Source: Deroplatys truncata (Eukaryota; Arthropoda; Insecta; Mantodea; Mantidae). From it: a stretch of 64,000 bases of DNA. Each line of letters begins with the position of its first letter. Positions within the stretch are counted from its first letter, which is position 1. The notes under the pieces are model-generated. The model did not search any database, was not told the origin of the DNA, and was given only the letters and a program-made list of their open reading frames with translations. A program made the translations under genes and the position numbers. This document shows positions 44,250 to 56,227 of this stretch, piece after piece. The stretch is from the NCBI GenBank assembly GCA_030765065.1, contig CM060983.1, positions 52,574,067 to 52,638,066 on the forward strand, in the 5' to 3' direction.

Positions 44250-45536
44250 TTGACAATTGAAATTCCTTTAAGCAAAGAAATGATTAGAAAATTGAAAAAT
44301 ATGGGGGAAACTCAAAAAGAGGACGCAAAATTGTTAGAACTTAAAGAAAAGGCACCACTAATTGAAGAGGCAAAAAAAGAAATTGTAGCAATTCGAGATG
44401 GGACATTATACAAGAAGCATGGAAAAGAAATGCCTAGTTGGAAGGTAATGGTTCCGAAAAGCATGGAAAAGGAACTAATTAAGAATTTTCACGAAGGGTT
44501 AGCACACTCAGGGACGGACCGGACAACTTCTATGATTTTAGAGAATTTATACATATCTAAATTGCGTCAGAAAGTTCGAAAATTTATATCGTGCTGCAAC
44601 CTGTGTCAGAAGGCAAAGCAAATAAATGCAGCATATGCATTTGAAACTAATTCGGTTATAAGGGATAAGCCGAGATGTGTAATTAGTATTGATATTCATG
44701 GTCCGATGCCTCCAAGTCAATTTGGAAACAAATATATATTTGTCTGTTATGATATATTCAGCAAATATGTTAGAATTTACCCTTTGAGAAAACCTACAGG
44801 TTTAGCATGTCTGAATAGACTACTCAAGTCATATGTGATAGAAGAAGGACCTATTCAATCTGTATTGAGCGATAATGCTTCGTACTTCACAGGAAAAAAA
44901 TTTATGGATGGACTGAAAGAAAATGGCATTAAACAATATTTTTCGTCAATATACAGACCGAACTCCAACCCAGTGGAGAGGGAAATTAAGGAAATTTCAA
45001 ATTATTTAAGGGTGTTGTGTCATCGAAAACAAACCCAATGGTATGGATACGTGAACTTCGTTCAGAATCTACTAAATGAAACCGTAAACAATGTGACAGG
45101 ATACAAACCATGTGAACTTAAGTTAGGAAAGAAGATCAATACAATGTGTAAAAAAATTCCAGAAGCCATTCTAGATGCTCATTCGATACCACAAACAGAA
45201 GAAGAGATGTTCCGAAAAGCATTCGAGAGGATGAAGAAAAAGGCCATAAAAAGAAAAATTAAACATGAAGAAAAGAAGAGAAAGGAATGGAGGATCAAAA
45301 TAGGAGATTTAGTTTTGGTTAAAACCAAGAAATTGTCGGATAAAGCAAATAAACTTTATTGGCGAATGTTTCTCAAATACCATGGACCATATGAAGTTGT
45401 TGAAGTATATGGAACTAATACATATGAGTTATGTAATCCAACAACTCGAAAAAGCATAGGAAAGTTCCATATTGAGATGCTGAAACCATACAACAATGAA
45501 GATCAAGGTGAAACAGAAGACAAAGATGATAAATAG
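44250..45536 (+). CDS. pol: Pol part 3: integrase
   Basis: Same frame as part 2, separated only by TAA. No ATG stands at the beginning, so it would be made as part of a polyprotein. The zinc-binding N domain has H81, H86, C116 and C119. The catalytic triad is D148 (SIDIHGP), D208 (LSDNAS) and E243 (NPVERE), with 34 residues between the last two. A GPY-type C-terminal motif (KYHGPYEVVE, about 376-385) then a KFHIEMLKPY segment follow, and the protein ends in an acidic tail. It inserts the cDNA into the genome, and the 4-bp ATAT duplication is its footprint. The frame is intact for 428 codons. Confidence 0.92.
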   Translation: MTIEIPLSKEMIRKLKNMGETQKEDAKLLELKEKAPLIEEAKKEIVAIRDGTLYKKHGKEMPSWKVMVPKSMEKELIKNFHEGLAHSGTDRTTSMILENLYISKLRQKVRKFISCCNLCQKAKQINAAYAFETNSVIRDKPRCVISIDIHGPMPPSQFGNKYIFVCYDIFSKYVRIYPLRKPTGLACLNRLLKSYVIEEGPIQSVLSDNASYFTGKKFMDGLKENGIKQYFSSIYRPNSNPVEREIKEISNYLRVLCHRKQTQWYGYVNFVQNLLNETVNNVTGYKPCELKLGKKINTMCKKIPEAILDAHSIPQTEEEMFRKAFERMKKKAIKRKIKHEEKKRKEWRIKIGDLVLVKTKKLSDKANKLYWRMFLKYHGPYEVVEVYGTNTYELCNPTTRKSIGKFHIEMLKPYNNEDQGETEDKDDK

Positions 45537-46247
45537 TAAATGCTGGATAGTTAAAGACGAAATGCAGAGCAATGTAATGGAACGTAAGAGGGTTAATTAT
45601 ATATGTATGTAATCAGAAAGGAGAAATAAATTTTGGACATGACTAAATATTTAAGAGGAAAATAACATTTTATTAGTAACTGAACATGTGAAATAAAGCA
45701 TGATGTTATATTAAAGTAAAGTACATAAATACTATTCCAAGAGTATTGTTAATATAAAGTACAAAATAACAAAAATTGGTAAATATAATTAAAAACAAAT
45801 ATTTATGTAGTAAATAGAACATGTGAAACAGTGCCTAGATTTAAGAGATGTAAATATTTGTGTAGAGGGTGAATATTTTGGTAAAAATGTTAAACAATTA
45901 CAAAAATCTTAAATGTATAAATTTTTGTCAACAACCTAAAAAAGTAAACAACTTTGTAACATTAATTAAATAATTCAGGGTACAGTATTTGCTATATACA
46001 TATAAAAAAAAGAAAAAAAATTGTAATGTCAGATTAAAGTTTAAACACATTCAACCAGAGCCAGTAAGTAGTGGCGAGATATATATATATATATAAAAAA
46101 AAAAAAACATATGTCGTGTGTTAAATGCGTGTGAAGTGTAAAGTGAAAGTGATAGCGTGTGTTCCAAGATTTAGGAGACTAAAAACCCAATTATAAAATT
46201 TCCAAACAAGTTGTAAATATTTATAATTATGTTTCTAGTGGGGCATA
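45537..46247 (+). other. 3' untranslated part of the gypsy element
   Basis: About 710 bp, very AT-rich, with (AT)n and A12-type runs near 46079-46107. No open frame of note, so no envelope gene. A short purine tract (AGTGGGG, 46238-46244) lies just before the 3' LTR and could prime plus-strand synthesis. Confidence 0.75.
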
Positions 46248-47208
46248 TGATGCAGTAATTTGTATCACAAATTACTTAAATGTAAATAATGATTGTAATA
46301 TGAATATGCATTTTTATGTGACATTGATTTCAGATGTTTATTAATTGTAATTATTATTGGGAAATAAGTTTATAGGGCCTTACTGAAACTGTCAATAATA
46401 GCGCAATAATGCAGCGAGGGGGGTGAGCTGTTTATCATTATTGGAAACAAGGAAGTTACGTAATGTTGACGCGTTTTCGGTAGAAACTTCTGGAATATTT
46501 TCTCCCTAAAAGCAATATGTATTCGTGGTTTTCATTGGATATTAAAATAGACGCTAATGTTGGCGCGTTTTATTAGCCAATTGCAGCTCAGTTATAATCT
46601 TTAGGCGTATCTTGATGCAGGCGTATAAATAGGGTAGGTTCGAGGTAGCTTGTTCCCAGTTCATCAAAAATCTGTGTACACTACACGTCGTCTTCAGTCA
46701 GTCAGTTCGTCGAAAGTATTAGTACGACATACATCGGATATAGATTCACAAGTTACGCGCAGCAGAATTATGAAAGATCTAAAGTATGGTAAAGTTAATT
46801 ATACAAAAGATTGAAGTACGTGGATTAAAAGAGATCAGTAAGAAGTTATTATAACAGTTTCAGTTTGGCGAGTATCTAAATCAATATGTAAAAGTGATAG
46901 TGAACGTGTTCGACAATAAAAATTATAAAAACAAATTTCTTCATCAGTGTAATTTTTGGATAAAAGATTCCTTTCCGTTTCACAACCTGTATAGAGACAC
47001 ATGTTCGACCCAAGCCAACAGGATAATAGCTAGCCGGAGGACATTTGAAATGAATTATTTCAAAAACTGATACTAGGAACCGCAAATTGCTAACGCCAGA
47101 TGGAGCTACAAACCAAACAAATGAATGACGTCACAAGATGGCAACGCGTGAAGTAAAGACACAAACATAAACATCACAAGCATCAACATTATAACTAATA
47201 CCGTCGCA
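46248..47208 (+). repeat. 3' LTR (961 bp)
   Basis: Same features as the 5' LTR plus a 19-bp hairpin sequence TAATTTGT-ATC-ACAAATTA at 46256-46274, of which 15 bp are missing from the 5' LTR. Confidence 0.93.
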
Positions 47209-47212
47209 ATAT

Positions 47213-47712
47213 TAAAGATATTTATATGAAAAATTAAATGTATATCTTGAATTTTCTGGGAATAGCCTTTAAAGTACTCTTCACTTGGAATAAATTTTGT
47301 ATAAGCGATGACGAAAACCTACTACACCAGAAATATAAATCTCTTTAAAAACACACAATTTATTTCAAATAACTTTTTGTAGCATAAGCCATTTTTTAAA
47401 ATATTTATTATTAATGGTTCTAATTGTATATTTCTTGGTCATTCTTTAAAGCCCTATCAACATTCACTTGTCTCTCGCGATTACATGGAAACAGTATGGA
47501 ATTTCAAGACCAGCATATAGCGTCCAGTTGTTAAACATTTGACTATCGCTGTTCCCTTTGTATCTATAACGAAATGTGTAAGGTAGTTATTTCTGTAACG
47601 GTTTATTTGGATTAAAATGTAGTAGATACAAAAATAAGCTTTAGTAAGAATAGTTTGTATACTCACTAATAAACGATAGAGGGTAAAGGTCATGTGAATG
47701 CATCACATCAGA
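47213..47712 (-). repeat. RepA copy, segment right of the gypsy element
   Basis: Continues the copy from 38418-38736 with TAAAGATATTTATATG and ends at CACATCAGA. Confidence 0.85.
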
Positions 47713-48192
47713 TTTTTACTATTAAGATTCTTTTTTCAATCCATAATGAAATAATAGTACGATTTTGCATCCACCGCTTAAGAGTTGTTATGAAAGTCCT
47801 AGGTTTCTGGTCATTATCTGCTTTACAGCGTGTTACTCCCTAGCTGGAATAGAAGATAGTCGATCTCCAATTAATAGCATTCCACACGTAGACTACTTAC
47901 ATCATCTCACGTAGCATTCCAGTTTGCCACGCTCGAGTCGTGTATAACACGAGTTTAATCCCCGATCACAAGTTGTTAGGCGAGAAATGTTTTCTCACCG
48001 CTAAACTCACGACTTCTAAAGCAAATTCTAACGGAATTACTTGTAAATGGTTTGTTGTAACACAGTAGAGATCGACCAGTCATTAATGATGTACCCAGAA
48101 TCTATCTCACTTAACTGAAATCCATTCTACTTACAAAAACACCACGCAATTTCCTTATAGCTACTACAGAAAAAATTTCAAAAGAGAAAAAG
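47713..48192. other. no recognised feature
   Basis: Unassigned single-copy-looking stretch. Confidence 0.4.
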
Positions 48193-48450
48193 TCTGATGT
48201 GTTTCATTCACATTGCTTTTTCTACCCACTATATTTTTATATAGCCTCTAACACCATTCTTGCAAAAGTTTATTCTTGTGTCTACTTCAAACTGTGATAG
48301 AAACGTTTGCATGAATAGTTTCATAATCTTTGCTTGACATCGCGATACAACTGAACAGCTACAGTACTTCAAAAACTGAGAAGAATTGAAAAATTCAAAC
48401 AAATAAATAATAACTGATACCTCGAAAACTTCTGACGCCACAAAAAAAAA
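48193..48450 (+). repeat. RepA copy, head part (old)
   Basis: Head TCTGATGTGTTTCATTCAC. It runs to an A9 run at 48442-48450 into which a younger copy is inserted. Confidence 0.7.
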
Positions 48451-49247
48451 TGATGTGTTACACTCACATGACTTTCTCTACTCTTGTACAAACTATTTTT
48501 ACAAACGCTTATTCTTCATATGCTTCATGTTAATCGAGATGTTAATCTTATTGCTAATATTCTTGTAGATGCAAGGGGAATATGGTAAACTTTAGGCGAT
48601 AGTCAAATATTTTAAGAGCTGGTTGCTAAGTGCAGTACTCCATTCTCTTTGTATTACCAGGAGGAAAAAAATGAATAACGAATTCCCATTTGAGAAAAAG
48701 TATAAGTATTGGAAAATTTAAGGGAATAACAAGCAATATCTCAAAAATGGTTCACTCAAAAAAAAAATGTATCCGACATAAATTGTGTATTTTAACGCGA
48801 TCTACATTTTTTTGAGTAGTAAAATTTTGTCTATCTCTTATGGTTTACCAATTATGCAAACGTCATTCACAATGAAGAACACTTTTGGAGAGATTCCCAG
48901 AAAATTCCAGATATACATTTTATTTGTCATGAACGTATCTTAAATGTATAATATTTTAATCAAAATCATTAGAGCCATTTTTGAGAAAATTAAAATTTTC
49001 GAAAAATGTTCCATGTAAAGGGTAATCTGGGGTGGGGGGATTTTCTTGAAAACCTTCGTGTCGCATCTCTGGAAGATACTGAACCTAAATACCAAGTTTG
49101 GTTTTTATCCGACTGTTCGTTTCTGAGTTATGCTGTTCACAGAGACACATGGACATGTTTCCAAAAATGCTTTTTTTTTATTCTTGAGGCCTCAAAACAT
49201 GTATTTCCGGTGAAATCTCGGTATCGAATTTTTGGGTGGAATGCAAT
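48451..49247 (+). repeat. RepA copy inserted in the A-run of the previous one
   Basis: Begins TGATGTGTTACACTCAC and is complete up to GGGTGGAATGCAATACTTT. The terminal hairpin is missing. Confidence 0.8.
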
Positions 49248-49249
49248 AC

Positions 49250-49450
49250 TTTGCAAATACAAAGTAGGATATTTATCCTGTTATCGATTTCGACTTATAT
49301 GCTGTTCACAGACACACATGCACATTCTAAACAATACTATTTTTATTCAGGTGCCTCAAAACATGTATTTCCGGTGAAACCTTGATCACGAATTTATGGG
49401 TGGAATACAAATGCTTCCTCATACCTACTGAAGGTAGGTGGCAGAAAAAG
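49250..49450 (+). repeat. RepA tail fragment, probably the rest of the 48193 copy
   Basis: AAATACAAAGTAGGATATTT corresponds to the middle of the unit. The tail GTAGGTGGCAGAAAAAGT ends near 49450. Much of the middle of the old copy is lost. Confidence 0.65.
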
Positions 49451-49530
49451 TAATTTTTACGAATGTTTGTTAACAATTAGTATAAAATATATCTTGGTTG
49501 CTTATTTTCAAATATAATACAGTTTACAAG

Positions 49531-49720
49531 ATACCGAGTGGGATGGCTCAGGCGGCAACGTCTGTAATCCGCATTTGGGAGGTACCGGGTTCGATTCCCG
49601 GTAACCGCCCACGGGTTTTTCTGCGGTTTTCCCTGGTTAACAAGGTGAATGCTGGAATGGTGTCTTCTAGCATGTCTGTCCTCTCCCCCATTTCTTCTCA
49701 TTTCATATCCCTCTTTCACG
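49531..49720 (+). repeat. tRNA-derived SINE, family 3 (190 bp)
   Basis: GGGATGGCTCAGGCGGCAAC fits an A-box region and GGTTCGATTCCCGG is a canonical B box. The body, with GGGTTTTTCTGCGGTTTTCC, ends pyrimidine-rich. TTACAAG flanks it at 49524-49530 and 49721-49727. Confidence 0.8.
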
Positions 49721-49824
49721 TTACAAGTTAACTCCGGTGTTGTCGGACAGATGGCGCAGGGGCTTGCGCTTTGGAACTCCTCGGCCGCCAGATGGCAGCC
49801 GCTGGAGCCTTCACTGCTACACTA

Positions 49825-50794
49825 TATTCACTCAGGTTGATCCGCGGCAAAACAAACCCACGTGGTTAGTGCACCGTGGTGCAACATGATAGCAATGCGC
49901 CCAGGAAAGTAGTCCCATGCTAATCTCTGAATTTTGGAATGACTTTATCCTTAAATAGTATAATATTCTATACAAATACCTAAAGTTTTATTTAACGCTG
50001 ATTTATACCGTAAAACAGAGCTACAAGTCCCATGATGCAATTCGCATGAGTCACCTGACATTCGGGTAGGCGCAGAACATTGTTTACAGCCAGAAACCAG
50101 CAGTTGTGTTTAGTATCATGGAGGACGGTGAATTCGCTCTTGTATTTTCATCGAATTACGTAAAGCATTAGTCGCACAAACCATTGACTAGTGTGAAAAA
50201 ACAATAGTGTTGAAACTTTATTATAAGTTATGTGAGAAATATCCAACACTTTCCGCGAAAGAAATGGTGAAATTAACTTCTGAGTTCACCGGTGTTTCGA
50301 GTACAAGTATAAACAGTGCTTGTGCAGAAAAATCTTAAACGAGAAAAGTGGTTACACCCGGAAAAAAAAGAAAGCATATGAAATACGCGATGCAAGAATA
50401 TAGTGGCTTTAAGAAGAATGCAATTCGCGTAACAGTGCACTCTTTCTTTTTTAAAATGAGCCGCCGACAGTTAATAAAGTGCCGCTTCCAGTGAGCGAAT
50501 AGATTAGGTTATCGCATATCTGTTAGCTTATTTTTCGCTCATTTATTTAAGAATTAACTATTATTATACGTTCAAACGTTCATTTTGATGCAACTATCAA
50601 TCTTGTCACCTTCAGCCTTTAACAGAATATGCTGTCACCGTTTCAGTTGTCGAAATAAGGACTGTTATTTTCGTACTCGCCACATGGTCTGAAAGTGTGA
50701 CAGTATTTTTAGTGCGAATGGCGGAAGGATACATTATAGCGGCACACTGGTCAACTGGGGTTTGTTTTGACGCGGATCAACCTAAGAGTGAATA
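49825..50794 (+). mobile_element. DNA transposon family T1, copy 2
   Basis: Matches 13181-14158 along its length with the same inverted ends (TATTCACTC ... GAGTGAATA). Preceding sequence TACACTA is shared with copy 1, so the left limit could be slightly further out. Confidence 0.8.
50118..50400 (+). pseudogene. transposase N-terminal fragment, T1 copy 2
   Basis: Begins MEDGEFALVFSSNYVKH followed by the same TAG as copy 1. Later REKYPTLSAKEMVKLTSEFT and GVSSTSINSACAEKS are read before a TAA. Copy 1 has its own different later stops. The region lacks a catalytic domain. Assignment to an IS630/mariner-like DNA-binding domain is by pattern. Confidence 0.55.
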
Positions 50795-52361
50795 CAGAGT
50801 AGGTCGAGTTTCTCCGGTCTCCTTTGGAGGGAAGCCTGTGTGCCGCCCTCCAGCGGCTTGAGAGGATCGCCGTCGAGCGCTCTCCTGCCGGGTGGTCAAG
50901 CCAATAACTGTTAGGGAACTCTGCGCGTCTCTGTCGTCTGCACCGCCCGGTCCTGCGGCCCATACTTCCTTTCTGGTTTCTTCATCTCATCCGTTCCTCC
51001 TGGGTGTGTATGCACAAAAGATCCCTTTGGGTTGAGGTGCTATGTGTCCCCTCCATCTAACTAATCCTAATCCTTTTACAAGATTTATGGAAGGTAAATC
51101 CAAGTGATTTTGGCTGGGTAAACCACACTGTTTCGTTTCCCTTACTTTAGAATTGCTTTATTACCCACACTGTCACTTATTTGTAACTTTTGGTTAAACT
51201 GCCCTTATACGGGCAATGTAAGTTTATTTTGAAGCCCTAGTGAGTATTTCTACTTATAATCTGGTATGAAGTCGGTTGCAACATCTTGATAAAACGTGTG
51301 TAACGTCCGTGACGCCCCCTCCCCAAAAGGCTATAAAAGGTTGTTTTTATGAACTGGTTGTCCCTAACTAAACTGGCATGACTTTCAGATACCCACCATG
51401 AATATAAAACCAATTTTACCCAAACCAGGAAACACGAATTTCAATTTCCTGTTAATCACGTATGAGATGAGTTCACGTGTAGCAGTATTTTATTTTCTGC
51501 AATAATAGCATAATCATTGAAAGTGTTTGCTTATCTGAATATGATAATCTTAAACACGAATTTTAGTATTTAAAAGTTACAAAATGTAAATCGTTTTGTA
51601 CATGCAGTAACAGCTGCTGAATGCCATGTCCAACGTTCAGCAAGGGTGCGAAGCACACAAGAAACGGTGGGGAAGATTGAATTATATAATATGAAGAATA
51701 CAACTAATGGGTGTGAAAATGTTATTTAATTGTTTAATTTTTCTTCTCGAATCGAGAATTAAAGTGTTTACCTTAACACTGAGGTGTGTATTATGGACTT
51801 TATTCAGCACTAAGCAGAGGAGCGAAAACAATGACAAGATGACTCAAAAGTGATGGTCAGTAATACGAAAATAAGTACCAAATAAAAAAAAAGTTCCAAC
51901 AAATATCGATTGCGAGCCACCGATGAAGCAGTTCGCCGCCTGGTAAAGCAGCAAGGGTATGATGGGCAGTATCAAAACTGTGTCCAGTTCTATCCTAATC
52001 TTGTTTGTTTACCCATGCGCAATGTCTCTTCTACCCCCCCCCCCCCTGTATCGTCCTATTTGCAATACGCTCGGCATCATAAGGCCATACAGTTTCAACA
52101 CACATTACTAGTTTCAAGAAGGTAATTTTAAGTCCCTATTCAAGTCACATCTCACCAATGTAAGGTTATTTCGGAAGGATAAGGATAACATCTGGAAAGA
52201 ATGGATTGTAACCGTATCCCTAAGAAAATTTTAAATGCAGTCTGAAATGATACTGTTACATTAAAGCAAGCGATCATTGCAATTTCCAACTAAACCTAAT
52301 CCAGAATTACTGAAAGTTTTTCACATGTCCCGAAATATACAATTAGACATTTTTATATATA
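50795..52361. other. unassigned; GC-rich block at 50800-51060
   Basis: 50800-51060 is GC-rich (CCGCCCTCCAGCGGCTTGAG and similar) and unlike its surroundings, perhaps a retroposon fragment. Near 51893-51925, AAAGTTCCAACAAATATCG resembles the inverted end of the transposon at 8350 and may be a relic of it. A C10 run is at about 52037-52046. Confidence 0.35.
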
Positions 52362-52751
52362 CAAGGTGAATCACCTAAAACTTCCACGGCAAATATTTCG
52401 GAAATGGAAAGTGCTATTGATGTACAGTTTTCACAGCATTGATTGGTAGCCAGGGGCTCGTATATTAACAGATTACGATTTCTCGTAAACCACTTGCACT
52501 AGAATCCTGCAATAAAGTCCATTGACATTGCAATTTACCCTACCTTTATTCTGTTGATGTAACTAGGCATTGTTCCATTTAAAATAATTATATTTTTGCT
52601 CAAAAAATACCCTTTCTGAGTATTATTAAAATATGTTTATAGGCTAAATGTAAGGGCCCCTGACTACCAATGAATGCTGTGAAAACTGCACATCAATAGC
52701 ACTTTCCATTTCCGAAATATTTGCGGTGCAAGTTTTAGGTGATTCACTCTG
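52362..52751. mobile_element. MITE family M2 with about 98-bp inverted ends
   Basis: CAAGGTGAATCACCTAAAAC at the left matches the inverse of the right end (CAGAGTGAATCACCTAAAAC reading inward), with arms continuing through AAATGGAAAGTGCTATTGAT. TA stands at both edges (52360-52361 and 52752-52753), suggesting a Tc1/mariner-type mobiliser. No coding capacity. Confidence 0.85.
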
Positions 52752-52758
52752 TATATAC

Positions 52759-53215
52759 GTACTTTCTGTACCATCTACAGAGTAGGAGACGGAAGTATCG
52801 AATCCCATTAAAATTTCTGTACCGATATTTCACAGTTACACACCTTTTGCGAGATCCCTAAACCCCCCTAAAGCATTTTCGTGTGAACGGCATAGCTAAA
52901 AACGAACAATAAGATAAATAACAGAGTTCATACTTGAGCCAGGCACTGTATAAGCTTGTCAAACGAAATTCTTAAAGAAAATTCACACAACCCAAACTAT
53001 CCTTTTGAAAAAAAGTTTGTTATAGACAATATGCGCATCCTAAATGTTCTCTGAAGAGCCTGCAATGACCATAAGTGGATAATCACTGGGGGAACACAAA
53101 AATCCACTACAGGTAAAACGTATAGGAGTTTAAAATACAGTTTGTTGCAAATGTTTTCGTAGCGTTTAATAATAACGGATAGAAAGTCTTGCAGTATTCA
53201 CATCCGATTTTTCAA
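52759..53215 (-). repeat. RepA copy (very old)
   Basis: TACTTTCTGTACCATCTACA through ATTTCACAGTTACACACC to CACATCCGATTTTT. Strongly diverged, with deletions. Confidence 0.6.
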
Positions 53216-53880
53216 TACACTGTCGAAAACATCTTCAACAATTTCAAGTCAATTGATTCATAACGTTTGTAAAACAATTTCAGTGAATGCAAAAGTGTTG
53301 AGAATTTGAAATACAAGAAAACTATGCCGAGTACCGGCTAATATTAAATTAACCTGCTAAGGACAGTATTTGTACTTTGAAACAGTCGGAGGACACGAAC
53401 TGACACATTTTAAAGACTAAGAAATCAGAAAAAACGGACTTTCTCCCCAAACTTTTTCACTGATCTCTCTTATTTTAAGCACTCATATATGCCATTGTCC
53501 TAGGCCAAGACCAAACACGAAACCTTCTTAGTCAATGCTCAACCAACTGCACCAACCAGAACGAATTTTGCCGTCCCCCTTTACAACAGCCAGCCAATTC
53601 AATTACGTGTAACGTAACATAGTTTCGGGGATTCCTAGGCAAGGGGAGGGAGGGAGGGAAAGGGCAGGCTTTATGTCTTACAACCGTGTAGATTGAAAGT
53701 ACAACATATAACCCCCTGTAGTACTTCCCTAATAGTAACTTCGCTTTTCCCCTTGTCTCTCTGCTCACAGAGCTTCTAGCTGAGAGCCAGGAGCAAGATT
53801 TGCTGCTGACGTTGCAGAGCTCCAAATTGGCTTACACTGCTCTTCCAAGTATTATTTCGTGGTTTCGAGTACTCATTTTT
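53216..53880. other. no recognised feature
   Basis: Unassigned. The minus-strand frame 53532-53825 (97 codons) has no motif. A GGGAGGGAGGGAAAGGGC purine stretch lies near 53643-53663. Confidence 0.4.
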
Positions 53881-54702
53881 ACTTTCTCTACTACGTATAG
53901 TAAGTAGGGGAAGTATTGTATTCCATCCAAAAATTCAATACCGAGATTTCACCGAAAATACATGTTTTGAGACTCCCTGAATCCAAAAAAAAGCATTTTT
54001 AGAAACATGTCCGTGTGTACCTGTGTGTCTGTGAACAGCATAACTCAGAAACGAACAGTCGGATAAACACCAAACTTGGTATTTAGGTTCAGTTCCAGAG
54101 ATGCGACACGAAGGTTTTCAAGAAAATCCCTCACCAGATTACCCTTTACTTGGAATATTTTTTTTGAAAATTTTAATCTTCTCAAAAATGCCTCTAACGA
54201 TTTTGATTAAAATATCATATGTTTAAGATATTTTCATGACAAATGAAATGTATATCTCGAATTTTCTGGGAATGTCTCCAAAAATATTCTTCATTGTGAA
54301 CGACTTTTGCATAACTGGTAAACCATAAGAAATAGACAAAATTTTACTACACAAAAAATGTAGATCGCGTTAAAATACACAGTTTGTCATATACATTGTT
54401 TTTGATGAGTGAACCATTTTCGAGATATTGCTTGTTATTCCCTTAAATTTTCCAATACTTATACTTTTTCTCAAATTCGTTATTCATTTTTTTTGTCCTG
54501 GTAATACAAAGAGAATGGAATACTCCACATAACAACCAGCTCTTAAACGCTTAAAGCCTAGCAATTCCCCTTGCATCTACAAGAAAATTACCAATAAGAT
54601 TAACATCTCGATATCTCGATTAACATGAAGCATATGGAGAATAAGCGTTTGTAAAAATAGGTTGTACAAGAGTAGAGAAAGTCATGTGAGTGTAACATCC
54701 GA
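53881..54702 (-). repeat. RepA copy
   Basis: ACTTTCTCTACTACGTATAG to GTAACATCCGA, flanked by T-runs. The CA/GT tract is short. Confidence 0.88.
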
Positions 54703-56227
54703 TTTTTTTATCTCTTTTTTCATTTGTGAAAATAAAAGATGGCCTGTATATACCAGTATTTTGTTATAAAGCATAATACATTGGTCTTTTAAATCGCCGA
54801 ATGGCATACCAGTATATAAAACTTGTAAGGGATGTGTGTTGTTACAGTGTGAGAGAGACACTTTTCAGTTTTCGAATACTCAAGATTGGAAAACTAGTTT
54901 ATTAGTGGAATTTTTCAGAAGATTTTTTTCTTACTTCTTAAAATTCATTGTGGCAATTTCCTCATTTCTGTGGTTGAAATTGTAGCGTATTACACAAATG
55001 GAAGGATTTCCCGTGATTACGGATGGCAGGAAATTCCGGTCTCCTTTGGACAGCCCTGGAAGTTGCGGCGGTCAAGGAACTTCATGGTTTGCTGCTGCTA
55101 TGAAATGTTTTCTTCTTTCCCCGATTAGTTTAGTTTCCACGCGATAAAAACCTACAATTCAGTCAGTTCATTCCCTGAATAGTATTAACAACTCGCTGTT
55201 GGCCTAAAAGGCGTTTCTAACGAACCAAACCGCGATATTCTTGCGGTTCCAATAAATATCAACTGTACATATTTATGGCAGTAAATGTCGGCGTTTTCCC
55301 TTCCTTAGTCGAGAACTTGGTTTTAAATTCTGTTCTGCTGAATAACGACTCCATATTTTGTTTTGCTCCACCGGTCTTCTTCTATCAGCTAACACTAATA
55401 ATTTTTTCCGCTTGATTTGTTTTTAATGCTGGTTATGGAGTATTATCGTAATTCACTCTTATTCCACTGCATTTTGTCTTCGACTTGACCGCAGTCACAG
55501 CAGCCGATACAGGTTACATTTAAACAGATTATCCTATTAGAGCATTCCTTTAATGCGAGGAAAAATGTTACTTGCTAAACCAGCAGGAAATTGCATACAT
55601 TTTGATGACTTGAAAGAGGAATAATAAATGGCATACAGTCTTAATAATACACTGCAACTGCAGTGGCTCTCATTACTAGTTAAATGCAAATGATGCAACA
55701 TTTAGTACAAGTTTTTGCATCTTCATGTCCTCATTCCTGATCTACAGCCGGCCAATGTGCACTTGGAACATGTATAGCAGGGATGGGACTTCGGTACCGT
55801 CGATACCTCGACACTCGGTGGTATAACGAGGTATGTCTACTTTGAGACAAACCTTCGATACTTCTTAGTTTTTAAGTTGTTGCGTTTAACTTTATGCTAG
55901 ATAAGGAATGAAAGGAGTCCAGACTTCAAGTTATTGCCTCGCACGTGTCCTTAGAGTTGCTGGACCATAGTTCCTGATAAACCTCGAGTTTCCTGTGGGA
56001 GAATAAATGAACATTCCATAGACTCATGTCTAAATTAAAACATGCTAAACAATGGGGCAAGGAGTAGAGGTACTCATGTAACATGCAGCGTTAACTGAGT
56101 TGTGAATGAAGTTGATTTAGCTGACGAACTAAATCACGTTTCTGCAAAAGCCTGGCTTGGTGACTCACTCTCAACCATTATATTTATATACTCCGGTGAC
56201 CAAAATCTGTAAATTAAGTTGAAAAAA
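54703..56227. other. unassigned; one possible hAT-type end at about 55771
   Basis: CAGGGATGGGACTTCGGTAC near 55779-55798 resembles the end of some hAT transposons. I found no inverted partner. No gene recognised. Confidence 0.35.

Larger units (their letters stand above)
38737..47208 (+). mobile_element. Ty3/gypsy-type LTR retrotransposon, 8.47 kb, nearly complete
   Basis: LTRs at 38737-39682 and 46248-47208 begin TGATGCAG and end CCGTCGCA. ATAT flanks it (38733-38736 and 47209-47212). The order is LTR, primer-binding site, leader, gag, protease, reverse transcriptase, RNase H, integrase, LTR. Integrase after RNase H places it in the Ty3/gypsy lineage. The two LTRs differ at about six positions plus a 15-bp gap, so the insertion is fairly young. 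Pol carries one frame change and one stop. No envelope-type frame lies between integrase and the 3' LTR. Confidence 0.95.

Noticed and set aside
45537-46247. Envelope gene of an insect errantivirus-type element
   Set aside because: No open frame of useful length exists between integrase and the 3' LTR.
47930-47985. tRNA-like B box in a stretch with ACGAGTTTAATCCCCGAT
   Set aside because: Match to the consensus is poor and no A box is found at the right distance.
55779-55870. hAT transposon
   Set aside because: One end-like sequence (CAGGGATGGGACTTCGG) was seen, but no inverted partner, 8-bp duplication or transposase.
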